Source of the DNA: Gemmatimonadota bacterium
GTDB lineage: Bacteria; JAAXHH01
DNA length: 64,000 nt
Assembly (NCBI GenBank): GCA_026705925.1
Contig: JAPOZT010000031.1
Location: 85,712 to 149,711 of the forward strand
Direction: 5' to 3'
Below are positions 1-8,895 of the stretch, piece by piece. Every line of letters starts with the position of its first letter. Positions within the stretch are counted from its first letter, which is position 1. Position numbers and translations under genes: made by a program. The notes under the pieces were generated by a model that saw only the letters and a program-made list of their open reading frames with translations, was not told the DNA's origin and did not search any database.

Positions 1-38
1 ACGAAGCACTGAAGCGCATGACGGACCAGGCGCGCTAG
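1..38 (+). CDS. Possible 3' end of an unidentified plus-strand gene (partial, left edge)
   Basis: Reading from base 3, eleven sense codons run to a TAG at 36-38 and give a tail ending in KRMTDQAR. The last codons (GAC CAG GCG CGC TAG) are the same sequence that is repeated downstream in the 18-bp tandem array, as expected if the array grew from the end of this gene. The body of the gene lies outside the window, so neither function nor reality can be confirmed. Confidence 0.3.
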   Translation, partial: EALKRMTDQAR

Positions 39-128
39 CCGGACCGGGCGCGCTAAAGCGCTGGCCAGACCAGGCTCGCTAGCCAGACCAGGCGCGCTAG
101 CCGGACAAGGCGCGCTAGCCGGACCGTC
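23..128. repeat. 18-bp tandem repeat at the convergent 3' ends of rsmI and a plus-strand gene
   Basis: Units of the form GGACCAGGCGCGCTAGCC occur at 23-40, 41-58 (degenerate, followed by 8 extra bases), 67-84, 85-102 and 103-120, and a partial unit continues into rsmI. Each good unit contains the palindrome GCTAGC, so it carries TAG on both strands. The rsmI stop (115-117) and the putative plus-strand stop (36-38) both lie inside units. There are no spacers, so this is not CRISPR. Confidence 0.85.
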
Positions 129-783
129 CCTCCACCAGCAGGATGAACTCCCCGCGCAGGCGGCGGTCCCGGGTCTCTTCACGCAGCTCCGACAGCAGAC
201 TCCGGTCGATTTTCTCGTGAAGCTTGGTCAGGTCGTTCGCCAGGGCCGCCCTGCGGTCCCCGAACGCCTCCAGGGCGTCGGCGATGAGCGCGTGCACCCG
301 GTGGGGGCTTTCGAAATAGATGAGCGTGTCCGCACGGTCCGCGTCCGCTTCAAGATAGCGGCGCCGGGCCGTAGGCCTGCGAGGCGGGAATCCGCAGAAT
401 GAAAACCGGTGGACCGGCAGGCCCGAGAGGACGAGCGCCATGATCGGCGCGCTCGGGCCAGGGGCCATGCTTACGGGGATTTCGGCCTGTATCGCGGCCT
501 GGACGAGCCGGTATCCGGGATCGGCGATTCCGGGCGTGCCCGCATCCGTGACCAGGGCGAGGTCCCGTCCCTGTTCCAGGACGGCCAGGGCCCTGGGTAC
601 GGCCCGCTGCTCGTTGTGTTCATGGTAGGACATCTGCCGCGCGCTGATCCCGTAACGCTTGAGCAGTCGTCCGGTCCTGCGCGTGTCTTCGCTGAGCACG
701 GTATCCACGCCGCGCAGGATCTCCAGCGCCCGGAGCGTGATGTCGTCCAGATGGCCGATCGGCGTGGCAACCAGGTAAAGCAT
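115..783 (-). CDS. rsmI: 16S rRNA (cytidine1402-2'-O)-methyltransferase RsmI, short C-terminus
   Basis: Tetrapyrrole-methylase-fold SAM enzyme that 2'-O-methylates C1402 in the decoding centre of 16S rRNA. Family signatures are clear: N-terminal [35 protein letters not shown], the glycine-rich [17 protein letters not shown] near residue 80-95, and YFESPHRV near 155. At 222 residues it has the whole catalytic core but lacks the roughly 50-residue C-terminal extension of typical 270-290-residue RsmI. It starts 3 bp after the upstream oxidoreductase stop and has no clear Shine-Dalgarno, which suggests translational coupling. Its stop codon lies inside an 18-bp tandem repeat, so the short C-terminus may be linked to repeat growth. 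Confidence 0.93.
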   Translation of the reverse strand: MLYLVATPIGHLDDITLRALEILRGVDTVLSEDTRRTGRLLKRYGISARQMSYHEHNEQRAVPRALAVLEQGRDLALVTDAGTPGIADPGYRLVQAAIQAEIPVSMAPGPSAPIMALVLSGLPVHRFSFCGFPPRRPTARRRYLEADADRADTLIYFESPHRVHALIADALEAFGDRRAALANDLTKLHEKIDRSLLSELREETRDRRLRGEFILLVEGRSG

Positions 784-786
784 GGA

Positions 787-1833
787 TTAGTTCGTCTGTT
801 CGGGGAACGGCGCGCGTATGTCGTAGCGGCCGTGTATCTCCACGGGAAGCGCTCCCTCCTCAACCATCAGGTCCAGCGGATTGTCTCCCGTCTGCAGCGG
901 CAGTTCGAACACGTCGCGGATGCGGGCCGATTCGTAGATCGACATCATGAGTTCCATGGTCAGACGGGCGGTTTCGCCGTCGTTGCGGTGTTTTTCTCCG
1001 CTGCCGTCCAGCCAGGAAATGAACTCGTCGTACTGGTCAACCTCTACCGGCGGCGGCGTGATGGACTGCCAGTCGCCGGCATGGCGGTTCAGCAGGAGCA
1101 GGCCGCCTTCGGGACCGCGTTTCAGGATCCCCTCCGTGCCGTAGATCACGTCGCCCTGCAGCCCGGGATCGGGCAGGTCGCTTTCGTAGGTGCCCCTGAT
1201 CCCGCCTTCGAAGGCGATGATCGCCGCACACCGGTCCTCGCACCGCACCCGGCGCTCCCAACGGTCCGTCTTGCGGGTCACCTGGCCGATCACCCAGACC
1301 GGAGCGGGGTCGCCCAGCACGTACAACATTTCGTCCAGTTCGTGAGTGCCCCGGTTGAGCAGGCCGTGGGCGTCCCGGCGCAGCATGGCCGTGGGCGATC
1401 CGATCGCGCCGTCCATCACCAGGCGGCGCGCTTCCACGTTCTGCGGGGTGTACCTGCGCTGGTGGCCGATGGCGAGCTTGACGCCGTGCTGCGCGCAGGA
1501 TGCCAGCATGAGGTCGGCTTCGCGGAGGCTGGACGCCATCGGCTTCTCGCCCAGAATGCCCATTGCGCCCGATTCCGCGGCTTTCACGGTGATTTCGGCG
1601 CGGACGTTCTGCCAGGTGGTGATGCTGACGATGTCACAGGCTTCTTGCTTCAGCATATCCGCGTAATCCGTGTAGGGTTTCGCGTCGAATTCGTCGGCCA
1701 GCTTGCGGGCGCTTCGCTCACTGACGTCGGCGACCGCCACCACGTCGGTCTGCGGTTTCTGCGTCCAGTGCCGCGCGTGCGAACCGCCCATTCCTCCGCA
1801 GCCTATGATGCCGACCCGATATGACCCGGACAT
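787..1833 (-). CDS. Gfo/Idh/MocA family NAD(P)-dependent oxidoreductase
   Basis: Predicted cytoplasmic sugar or polyol dehydrogenase of 348 residues. The N-terminal Rossmann motif GIIGCGGMGGSHARHW, the EKP signature in LGEKPMA and GHQRRYTPQN are typical of the family. The substrate cannot be read from sequence. The start was chosen at the ATG 1831-1833 because GGAG lies 5 bases upstream and the Rossmann motif begins six residues later; a longer open frame upstream adds unconserved residues. It appears to be co-transcribed with rsmI. A second family member lies at 53687-54730. Confidence 0.9.
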   Translation of the reverse strand: MSGSYRVGIIGCGGMGGSHARHWTQKPQTDVVAVADVSERSARKLADEFDAKPYTDYADMLKQEACDIVSITTWQNVRAEITVKAAESGAMGILGEKPMASSLREADLMLASCAQHGVKLAIGHQRRYTPQNVEARRLVMDGAIGSPTAMLRRDAHGLLNRGTHELDEMLYVLGDPAPVWVIGQVTRKTDRWERRVRCEDRCAAIIAFEGGIRGTYESDLPDPGLQGDVIYGTEGILKRGPEGGLLLLNRHAGDWQSITPPPVEVDQYDEFISWLDGSGEKHRNDGETARLTMELMMSIYESARIRDVFELPLQTGDNPLDLMVEEGALPVEIHGRYDIRAPFPEQTN

Positions 1834-2111
1834 GTGAACTCCTTGATTGCGTGTGCATTCCCGCTCCCCGCGGCCTGTCGTTCCGCGCAATGTACCACTT
1901 GCCGATTGAACCCGCAACCACTGTTTGGCAGGGCTTTGCACGCCCGGGATGGGCCGGTGGACCCAGCACGGACCGGTGAGCCCCGGCAGGTCCGGACACT
2001 GCCAGGTTCGCCCGTGCAGGGCCGGCGGATCGATCGCCGCACCGTACTAATATATTGCTCCCCTCTATCGTCGGTTGTAGGTTAGCACAGTACAACTGCG
2101 GGAGGAAAGGA

Positions 2112-3617
2112 ATGGACTATAACAGCCTTCAGGTCGCGACATTGGACGGGTCGCTGCGGGACGCTATTGCCGCACGCGGCGGCAGACCCGTGGTAGCCAA
2201 CGCCGACGATCCGGAGCGCGTGGACGCCTTTATCGACGGCCTGGCCAGGGACGACATCGCGGTACTGTTGCTGACGGAGCCTGAGCATATCCGCGCGTTA
2301 CTCGGCCGGGCGGCCGCTACGGGACGGATCGAGGTCCTGCTGGATGCCGTCAGGCAGATTGCCGTGGGCTCGGCCGGACCGGCCTGCACGGACGTCTGGA
2401 GAAACCACCGTCTCTCGGTCGACTTCGAGCCCGACGGAACGGGAGGTGAGGCACTCGTATCAGGCATGGCGCGCCTTGCAGGCTACCTGGTCAACAAGAA
2501 ACGTACCGCCGTGGACGGAGGCGTGGACACCTCCTACTGGCATCGCACCGACATGCGATGGCATTTCGAGAGCGATCCGTACGGTACCCGGGGTGAATCG
2601 GCCTTCCTCAGGGCGTGCCGCCGCGAACCGACGGAGTATACGCCCATATGGCTGCTGCGCCAGGCCGGCCGCTACCAGCGGGCCTACCGGGAACTCAAAT
2701 CCGACCTGGACTTCCTGGACATGTGCAAGACGCCGGAGCTCACGGCGGAAATCACGTTGATGGCCGCGGAACGCCTCGGGGTGGACGCCGCCATCCTCTT
2801 CGCGGACATCCTGCCCCTGCTGCAGCCCATGGGGTTCCGCCTGGAATATGTCACGGGCCAGGGGCCGGTCATTCACAACCCGTTACGATCGGCCGAAGCA
2901 GTGGACCAACTTGAAGAGGGGGAACCGGCGTCCCAACACTTCGTCTACGAGGCCATCCGCATGGTGCTGCCCGCGCTGCCGCCCCATATCCCGCTCATCG
3001 GTTTTTCCGGCGCCCCCTTCACCCTGGCGGCCTATGCCATCGAAGGCCAGAGTACGAAAGACTTCAGGCACCTCAAGACCTTCATGTATAACGATCCGGG
3101 CGCGTGGCACGCCTTCATGTCTAAACTGTCCCGGACCGTCACGGCATATCTCAACGAACAGATCGAGGCCGGCGTCCACGCCGTGCAGCTCTTCGACAGC
3201 TGGGCCGGCTGCCTTTCACCCGACGATTACCGGGCTTTCGTACTTCCACATACGGGTTACGTCTTTTCCAATCTTCGCCGGGGCGTCCCCAGGCTTCACT
3301 TCGGCGTGGGCACGGGGTCCCTGCTCGAACTGATGCGGGAGGCGGGAGGAGACGTCATCGGACTGGACTGGCGGGTGGACCTTGCCGAGGCCTGGCGCCG
3401 GCTCGAATACGATACGGCGGTACAGGGGAACCTTGATCCCGTGATCCTGTTCGCCTCCCCCGATGAAATCCGCAAACAGGCCGCGGCCATCCTGCACAAG
3501 GCCGCCGGACGTCCCGGCCACATATTCAATCTCGGCCACGGCATACTCCCCGGCACGCCGGAAGACCACGTGATCGCCCTGGTAGACGCCGTACATGAGA
3601 TGGGAAGCGGTCGATGA
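2112..3617 (+). CDS. hemE: Uroporphyrinogen decarboxylase with N-terminal HemD-like domain
   Basis: HemE decarboxylates the four acetate side chains of uroporphyrinogen III to give coproporphyrinogen III. The HemE domain fills about residues 163-501, with [13 protein letters not shown] (catalytic Arg near 187), [39 protein letters not shown] and [16 protein letters not shown]. About 135 residues precede it; their pattern ([16 protein letters not shown], then [14 protein letters not shown], then [14 protein letters not shown]) resembles one half of uroporphyrinogen-III synthase. The start is ATG 2112 behind GGAGGAAAGG. It overlaps hemY by ATGA. HemE is certain; the HemD relationship is inference. 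Confidence 0.93.
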   Translation: MDYNSLQVATLDGSLRDAIAARGGRPVVANADDPERVDAFIDGLARDDIAVLLLTEPEHIRALLGRAAATGRIEVLLDAVRQIAVGSAGPACTDVWRNHRLSVDFEPDGTGGEALVSGMARLAGYLVNKKRTAVDGGVDTSYWHRTDMRWHFESDPYGTRGESAFLRACRREPTEYTPIWLLRQAGRYQRAYRELKSDLDFLDMCKTPELTAEITLMAAERLGVDAAILFADILPLLQPMGFRLEYVTGQGPVIHNPLRSAEAVDQLEEGEPASQHFVYEAIRMVLPALPPHIPLIGFSGAPFTLAAYAIEGQSTKDFRHLKTFMYNDPGAWHAFMSKLSRTVTAYLNEQIEAGVHAVQLFDSWAGCLSPDDYRAFVLPHTGYVFSNLRRGVPRLHFGVGTGSLLELMREAGGDVIGLDWRVDLAEAWRRLEYDTAVQGNLDPVILFASPDEIRKQAAAILHKAAGRPGHIFNLGHGILPGTPEDHVIALVDAVHEMGSGR

Positions 3618-5122
3618 AGGTCGTCGTGGTCGGCGGGGGCATCGCGGGACTGAGCGCGGCCCACCGGCTGACGGAATCCGGGCATCCCGGACTGGAAGTA
3701 ACGCTGCTCGAGCGGTCGGACCGTTTCGGCGGGACGATTCGTACGGTCGAGCGCGAAGGCTGCCTGGTCGAACTGGGGCCGGATTCCTTTCTCACATCCA
3801 AGCCCTGGCTGTCGGATCTCGCGGGCCGCCTGGGTGTGGCGGACCGGATCATCCCCACCGCACGTACCCATCGCCGGTCCCACGTGGTCCATCGCGGGAA
3901 GCTGCATCCGCTGCCCGACGGTTTTCTGATGATGGCGCCCACCCGGCTTTGGCCCATGGTGGGCACCTCCCTCTTTTCGTGGAAGGGCAAGGCCCGGTGC
4001 GCCCTGGACCTGGTACTGCCCAGGGGATCCGCAACCGGCGACGAGAGCCTCGGCGCCTTCGTCCGCAGGCGGTTCGGCGGCGAAGTGCTCAAGCGGGTCG
4101 TCCAGCCGCTCATCGGGGGCATCTACGCGGGAGACCCGGACACTCTCAGCCTGAAGGCCACCATCCCGAGGTTCTTCGAGATGGAACAGCGTCACCGCAG
4201 CGTCATCAAAGCCACGGTCGCGCAGCGGCGCGCGGCCGCGAGGCAACAGCGCGGGGCGTCCGCCGGCAGCGGTGACCCCGCCAGTAGCGGTGACCCCGCC
4301 AGTAGCGGTGACCCCGCCGGCAGAGGTGACCGCGCAGGCAGCGGCGCCCGTTACGGCGAACTGGCTTCCTTCGACCGGGGCATGGAAACTATCGTGCAGG
4401 CGCTGCTGAGGCGACTGCCCTCGGACACCATGCATACCCAGGCCGAGGTGACGCGGCTGACCCGTGACGGCAGCAGCTGGGACCTGTCCTGCGGCGACGG
4501 GCGGCATTTCCAGGCGGACGGCATCATTCTCGCCGTGCCCTCCCGACATGCCGCGGAACTGCTGCGCGGTACCGACACGGGTCTTTACGACGAGCTGACG
4601 GCCATCCCCCACGCGTCGTCGGCCGTCATGAACCTCGCGTACCGGCGTTCGGACGTGCCCCATCCGCTGGACTGCTTCGGTTTCGTGGTGCCCGCGGTAG
4701 AGGATCGCAAAATCATCGCCTGCACCTTCAGCAGCGTGAAGTTTCCGAACCGGGCGCCGGAGGGCCTCGTCCTGTTGCGCGTGTTTTTAGGTGGCATGCT
4801 TCAACAGGAAATGCTCAAGTCCGGCGACGAAATCCTGCTGCGGATCGTACGCGGGGAGTTACGGGACCTCATGGGCATCGAAAGCGAACCGCTGCACACC
4901 GAACTGGCGCGCTATCCGGACGCCATGCCGCAGTACCTGGTCGGCCATGGCCGGCGTGTCGAGCGGATCGAATCGCTGCTCGGGCGGCATCCAGGGCTTG
5001 CACTGGCGGGTAATGCCTACGGAGGCGTGGGCCTGCCGGACTGCGTGCGCTCGGGAGAACTGGCGGCGGAGCGGATCCTGGACGGCGCGGTTGCAGCCCA
5101 TCTCACCGGACCAGCCTCCTGA
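3614..5122 (+). CDS. hemY: Protoporphyrinogen oxidase (HemY type)
   Basis: FAD flavoenzyme that oxidises protoporphyrinogen IX (HemY) or coproporphyrinogen III in the related coproporphyrin branch. The N-terminus [18 protein letters not shown] is the FAD dinucleotide fold, and the C-terminal [19 protein letters not shown] closes the FAD site as in HemY. The 502-residue length is slightly above the usual 460-480 because of an in-frame 18-bp repeat (bases 4253-4342, repeating GDPASS) inserted near residues 214-243. The ATGA overlap with hemE shows translational coupling. No ferrochelatase is in the window, so the branch is open. The 3' end overlaps the convergent aminotransferase by 20 bp. Confidence 0.9.
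   Translation: MKVVVVGGGIAGLSAAHRLTESGHPGLEVTLLERSDRFGGTIRTVEREGCLVELGPDSFLTSKPWLSDLAGRLGVADRIIPTARTHRRSHVVHRGKLHPLPDGFLMMAPTRLWPMVGTSLFSWKGKARCALDLVLPRGSATGDESLGAFVRRRFGGEVLKRVVQPLIGGIYAGDPDTLSLKATIPRFFEMEQRHRSVIKATVAQRRAAARQQRGASAGSGDPASSGDPASSGDPAGRGDRAGSGARYGELASFDRGMETIVQALLRRLPSDTMHTQAEVTRLTRDGSSWDLSCGDGRHFQADGIILAVPSRHAAELLRGTDTGLYDELTAIPHASSAVMNLAYRRSDVPHPLDCFGFVVPAVEDRKIIACTFSSVKFPNRAPEGLVLLRVFLGGMLQQEMLKSGDEILLRIVRGELRDLMGIESEPLHTELARYPDAMPQYLVGHGRRVERIESLLGRHPGLALAGNAYGGVGLPDCVRSGELAAERILDGAVAAHLTGPAS
4253..4342 (+). repeat. In-frame 18-bp tandem repeat inside hemY
   Basis: Five consecutive 18-bp units with consensus GGTGACCCCGCCAGTAGC encode a flexible segment of repeating GDPASS and GDPAGR. 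The inner three are nearly identical and the outer two diverged. It resembles in length and consensus the repeat at 18844-18951. Confidence 0.85.
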
Positions 5123-6440
5123 AGGGTTCCTTCTTGAGGTCGCACTCCAGCAGTTCCGCCAGGTTGCCGCGGTCCAGGCCTGACTTGATGAGCCCGAAGA
5201 CCTCGGCAGCCGCCTCGCCCAGTTGCCGGACGTCTTCCTCCGTGTGGGCCATGGTGACCCGAAACGAGGTAGGGGTGAAGATGCCCCGACGCGACATCTC
5301 CTGGACGAACAGCGTGGAGACGATGGGGGTGAGTTCCGGATCGGGCAGGTCGAAGGCAAGGCCGGGATTGTAGGAAAGGCCCACGCAGGCGCCGGGCAGA
5401 CCCGCGCTCGCGAAGGCTTCGTTCATCGTCTTCTTGACCAGCTCGCCCATGGCTTCGAAGAAGGGTACCGAGTTCCGGCGCTTCAACTCGCGAATGGTGG
5501 TCAGCGCCGCGGCCAGGCCCACGTTGTCGCTCCAGTAGGAACTGGAAACGAACATCGACGCGGCGGGCTCCATGGCTTCGCGGGAACCCACGACGGCGCC
5601 CATGGCGTATCCGTTCGACATGGCCTTGGCCAGGGTGGTCACGTCGGGCGTCACCCCGGTATACTCCTGGAAACCCCCTATGCGAAAGCGCCAGCCGCAG
5701 GACACCTCGTCGAACACGAGCAGCGCCCCGTGTTCGTGGGTCAGCGACTTGACGGCTTCCAGGTAGCCCGGAGGCGGGAGCTCGGACCGCGCGGGCTCCA
5801 TCATGACCGCCGCGACCCGTCCGGCATATCGCTTGAGCAGGTCCGAGAGCATGTCCAGGTCCCCGTAGGTGAATGGGATGGCCGTGCCCGCGAGAACGCG
5901 CGGCACGCCGATCGGCTCGATGCCGGCGAAGGGGTACTCGCCGCTCTCCGGATCGACGAGATAGTTGGCGGACTGGTACCAGTCGTGCCAGCCGTGATAG
6001 CCGCAGAAGAGAATGGTGTCCCTGCCGGTGGTTCCCCGTACGATCCGTACCGCCAGGGCGCAGGTCTCCCCCCCGGCCTTGGCGTACCGCACCATCTCGG
6101 CGCTGGGAATAGTGTCGACAAGCTCCTCGGCCAGTTCGATTTCTAACGGACCGTTCAGCGTGTAGATACTGCCCCGGTCGATCTGTTCCTTCACCGCGCC
6201 GTCTACCACATCATCGGCATGGCCCAGGATGATGGCGCTGACCGCGTTCATCATGTCCAGGTACTCGTTACCGTCCACGTCTACGAATCGGGCGCCCTTG
6301 GCGCTTTCAGCGTAGACGGGGCTGACGCCGTTGGCAAACTGGCTTGCCCGCCGGCTGATGAGTTGCGTCCATCCGGGGATCAGTTCCTCGGCACGTCGAT
6401 ACATGCGCATCGACTGTTCTACGGAACGGGTGACGGACAT
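5103..6440 (-). CDS. Class III PLP-dependent aminotransferase, glutamate-1-semialdehyde aminomutase-like
   Basis: Fold-type I PLP enzyme of 445 residues. The PLP lysine is K272 in [14 protein letters not shown], and D244 in [13 protein letters not shown] binds the pyridine nitrogen. The N-terminus ([21 protein letters not shown]) aligns with glutamate-1-semialdehyde 2,1-aminomutase. However, the phosphate-contact segment reads [16 protein letters not shown], where true HemL has a SGTEA-type sequence, so HemL activity is doubtful despite the nearby hemE-hemY. It sits 22 bp downstream of a PhyH-like oxygenase in the same direction and is more likely its pathway partner. The stop overlaps the hemY 3' end by 20 bp. 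Confidence 0.8.
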   Translation of the reverse strand: MSVTRSVEQSMRMYRRAEELIPGWTQLISRRASQFANGVSPVYAESAKGARFVDVDGNEYLDMMNAVSAIILGHADDVVDGAVKEQIDRGSIYTLNGPLEIELAEELVDTIPSAEMVRYAKAGGETCALAVRIVRGTTGRDTILFCGYHGWHDWYQSANYLVDPESGEYPFAGIEPIGVPRVLAGTAIPFTYGDLDMLSDLLKRYAGRVAAVMMEPARSELPPPGYLEAVKSLTHEHGALLVFDEVSCGWRFRIGGFQEYTGVTPDVTTLAKAMSNGYAMGAVVGSREAMEPAASMFVSSSYWSDNVGLAAALTTIRELKRRNSVPFFEAMGELVKKTMNEAFASAGLPGACVGLSYNPGLAFDLPDPELTPIVSTLFVQEMSRRGIFTPTSFRVTMAHTEEDVRQLGEAAAEVFGLIKSGLDRGNLAELLECDLKKEPFRRLVR

Positions 6441-6462
6441 TTATACCATCCTTTCCTGGTGA

Positions 6463-7311
6463 TTATGCTTTACTGCTCCGGGTCCAGCCCCGCGGCCTGT
6501 GCCAGGGCTTGAAAAGCGCGCGCTGGTCGTCGTCCCAGCGGGCGAAAGTAGCTTCCGTCACGTAAGGCAGTTCGTCCATGGTCGCCTGGTTCTGCGAAAG
6601 CATCCAGTAGGGCCCATAGCCCACGTGGATGGTCTTGCGGACCTGGTCGGACCGGTTGGTAACCCCACCGTGGCGGAGGTTTTCCGTGAACAGTATGGCG
6701 TCACCGGCCTTGACTTCCAGCGCGACCACGCCGGGCTCCTCGTCCGGGTTGCCGTCGTAGGGACAGGGCAGGTTCGTCTTGTGGGATCCGGGTACGACGC
6801 AGAACGCCCCGTGATCCCGGGACACGTCATGGATGAAGTAGACCATGCGCACCATCATGCAGTCGATTCCGTTGGCGTTGAACCCGTACCGGTACTTCTG
6901 ATTCTCGGGCCGCATGCCGCCGTGCAGTCCCGACAGGTTCCCGCGGTAGCGGATCCGGATCTCGGAGTTGTTGATCGTGGACCTGCCCTGGACGATCCCT
7001 CCTATATAGGCCATGGTGCGCCCGTCGTTTACCAACACGTCGAAGCGCTCGTCGGCATTCCAGAAGTCCTCGATGATGACGGTTCGGCCCTCCGCGTTCG
7101 ATCCGTCCACGTGGTATCCCCGTTCGGGATTCAGGTGATAGTCCGGCCCCCACGGACTGGCCTTGCGCGGTGGCTTTTCCAGATTTGCCAGTGCGTGGGT
7201 TTCCAGTTCGTCCACCGCGGCAGAAAGCGAAGAGACGGTCCCCGGATCCAGCAGGTCCTCGATCACGATGTAGCCCTGCCGGTCGAATTCATAGCGTTCG
7301 GTTTCGTTCAT
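6463..7311 (-). CDS. Phytanoyl-CoA dioxygenase (PhyH)-like protein, HxG variant
   Basis: Member of the Fe(II)/2-oxoglutarate PhyH superfamily, 282 residues. The family pattern FCVVPGSHKTNLP, KAGDAILFTENLRHGG (distal His near 214) and the arginine-containing RSDQVRKT are present. The first iron motif, canonically HxD, reads H130-G-G132, so the carboxylate ligand is absent. HxG or HxA occurs in Fe/2OG halogenases, but whole PhyH subfamilies with LHGG also exist, so activity is open. The start at 7311 is set by AGGAG 8 bases upstream. It probably forms a two-gene operon with the downstream aminotransferase. Confidence 0.82.
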   Translation of the reverse strand: MNETERYEFDRQGYIVIEDLLDPGTVSSLSAAVDELETHALANLEKPPRKASPWGPDYHLNPERGYHVDGSNAEGRTVIIEDFWNADERFDVLVNDGRTMAYIGGIVQGRSTINNSEIRIRYRGNLSGLHGGMRPENQKYRYGFNANGIDCMMVRMVYFIHDVSRDHGAFCVVPGSHKTNLPCPYDGNPDEEPGVVALEVKAGDAILFTENLRHGGVTNRSDQVRKTIHVGYGPYWMLSQNQATMDELPYVTEATFARWDDDQRALFKPWHRPRGWTRSSKA

Positions 7312-7489
7312 GATGACTCCTGGAGCTGCCGGTCTCCCATAGCGGAACGTAGCCCGCCCGTTCCACCACGGCCAGGCCTGCGTCACTCAGGATCCAGTCG
7401 ACGAAGGACTTGATCGCTCCGCGCGGCGATTGGGCGATGTGATTTAGCGGTACCTGACTCAAAATAACGCGCGGCCCGGGCCATGACAA
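7289..7489 (-). pseudogene. C-terminal remnant of a PstS-like phosphate-binding protein
   Basis: One minus-strand frame contains, at about 7340-7453, a segment reading SPRGAIKSFVDWILSDAG followed by LAVVERAGYVPL. This matches the C-terminal end of PstS-family periplasmic phosphate-binding proteins (typically ...AIKAFIDWVLSPEGQ.IVE..GYVPL). Nothing recognisable as the remaining 250-odd residues is found upstream, so this looks like a decayed gene. It overlaps the start of the PhyH gene. Recognition is from memory of the family motif. Confidence 0.45.
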
Positions 7490-7501
7490 TATGCGCGTGG
7501 T

Positions 7502-7527
7502 CCGTCCGGGTTATTTTGCCCGGACGG
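7502..7527. repeat. Inverted repeat with 9-bp stem and 8-base AT-rich loop
   Basis: CCGTCCGGG pairs perfectly with CCCGGACGG around the loop TTATTTTG. There is no T-run on either side, so it is not a classical rho-independent terminator. It lies about 20 bases upstream of the -35 box of the pntAA promoter and could be a regulator site or a terminator stem for the decayed gene. Confidence 0.6.
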
Positions 7528-7547
7528 CGAAGACGCCAATCTGGGAG

Positions 7548-7576
7548 TTGACGCGTCCGGCAGGATTCCTTATATA
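7548..7576 (+). promoter_or_regulatory. Sigma70-type promoter for pntAA-pntAB-pntB
   Basis: TTGACG (7548-7553) and TATATA (7571-7576) are separated by exactly 17 bases, directly upstream of the transhydrogenase operon. The implied leader is about 155 nt. Confidence 0.55.
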
Positions 7577-7737
7577 TAGAACTCGGTCCGCGATTTGGCC
7601 TGCAATTCGGTCCGCGTCGCGGCGTAGGCATGCGGTCCGCATAGTCCGCACCGTCGGAACAGCCAGCATGTTCAAATCCGCAATCCCATTCGAAACTGCA
7701 AGCATATTTTGAGCCGTCAGTGGAGTCGGAGCAGTAC

Positions 7738-8895
7738 ATGACCATCGGCGTCCCTACCGAAACCAGTCCGGGCGAGCGGCGCGTATCCATCGTTCCGGCC
7801 GGGGTTGGCGCCCTGGTGCGGGCTGGTTGCGCCGTCCGGGTCTCCGCGGGAGCGGGCCTGCAGGCGGGCATTTCGGACGCAGATTACGAAGCGGCCGGCG
7901 CCGTGGTAGTGCCGGATCGCGGATCGGTGTTTTCCGAAGCGGACGTGATCGTGCAGGTACGAGGAGGCGGAGCGAATCCCGACTCGGGTATGGCGGACGT
8001 AGAGCTGCTGCGCGAGGGACAGGTATTGATCGGGTTTCTGGAACCGCTGTCCGCTTCCGCCGAGATCCAGGCCCTTGCAGACCGTCGCGCAACCGCCTGT
8101 GCCATGGAGTTGATCCCGAGGACCTCCCGGGCGCAAAGCATGGACGCCCTTTCCTCCCAGGCCAACATTGGCGGGTACAAGGCCGCGCTGATGGCGGCCG
8201 AATACCTCCCCAGACTGTTCCCCATGATGATGACGGCGGCCGGGACCATCACGCCCGCCCATGTATTCGTGGTGGGTGTCGGCGTGGCGGGCCTGCAGGC
8301 CATTGCGACCTGCAAGCGGCTGGGCGCCGTGATCCAGGCCTATGACGTGCGTCCGGCCGTCAAGGAACAGGTCCAGAGCGTCGGGGCGCGATTCGTGGAG
8401 CTGGAACTCGACACCGCCGAATCCGAAGGATCGGGGGGTTACGCCCAGGCCATGGACGAGCAGTTCTACGCGAAACAGCGGGAAATGATGGCCCGCGTCG
8501 TATCCGAGAACGACGTGGTGATCACCACGGCCGCCGTGCCCGGAAAACCGGCGCCCGTGCTGGTGACGGAAGACATGGTCAAGAGCATGAACCCCGGATC
8601 GGTCGTGATCGACCTGGCGGCGGAACGGGGAGGAAACTGCGAGATCACGGAACCGGGCAAGACCGTCGTCAAGCACGGCGTGACCCTCGTAGGTGAACTG
8701 AACCTGCCTTCGACCGTGCCTTTTCATGCGAGCCAGATGTACTCCAACAACATCGTGAACTTCCTGAAACTGATGATCAACGACGGCGCGCTGGACGCGA
8801 CCGTGGACGACGATATCGTGCAGGGCGCGACCGTTACCCGCGACGGCGAGATCGTCAACGAACTGGTCCGTTCCGTACTTGACGGTACCGGCTGA
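7738..8895 (+). CDS. pntAA: NAD(P) transhydrogenase subunit alpha 1, NAD(H)-binding domain I
   Basis: Peripheral NAD(H)-binding subunit of the proton-translocating transhydrogenase, which couples hydride transfer from NADH to NADP+ to proton entry. It resembles alanine dehydrogenase: TIGVPTETSPGERRVS at the N-terminus, the RAQSMDALSSQANIGGYKA segment, and the nucleotide fold VVGVGVAGLQAIATCKRLG. The 385-residue length is normal for split PntAA. ATG 7738 was chosen because GGAG lies 6 bases upstream; a GTG at 7720 would add six residues. Its 3' end is part of an 18-19-bp imperfect repeat. pntAB and pntB follow, giving the three-subunit split architecture. Confidence 0.95.
   Translation: MTIGVPTETSPGERRVSIVPAGVGALVRAGCAVRVSAGAGLQAGISDADYEAAGAVVVPDRGSVFSEADVIVQVRGGGANPDSGMADVELLREGQVLIGFLEPLSASAEIQALADRRATACAMELIPRTSRAQSMDALSSQANIGGYKAALMAAEYLPRLFPMMMTAAGTITPAHVFVVGVGVAGLQAIATCKRLGAVIQAYDVRPAVKEQVQSVGARFVELELDTAESEGSGGYAQAMDEQFYAKQREMMARVVSENDVVITTAAVPGKPAPVLVTEDMVKSMNPGSVVIDLAAERGGNCEITEPGKTVVKHGVTLVGELNLPSTVPFHASQMYSNNIVNFLKLMINDGALDATVDDDIVQGATVTRDGEIVNELVRSVLDGTG

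Larger units (their letters stand above)
7312..7737. other. Intergenic region between PhyH-like gene and pntAA
   Basis: This is the only stretch over 300 bases without an intact gene. It holds, from left to right, the PstS-like remnant on the minus strand, a 9-bp-stem inverted repeat (7502-7527) and a good sigma70-type promoter for pntAA (7548-7576). Small open frames here have no convincing protein character. Confidence 0.6.

Noticed and set aside
7491..7712. 73-codon plus-strand frame upstream of pntAA
   Set aside because: Arg-rich, spans the hairpin and promoter, and shows no protein-like pattern.
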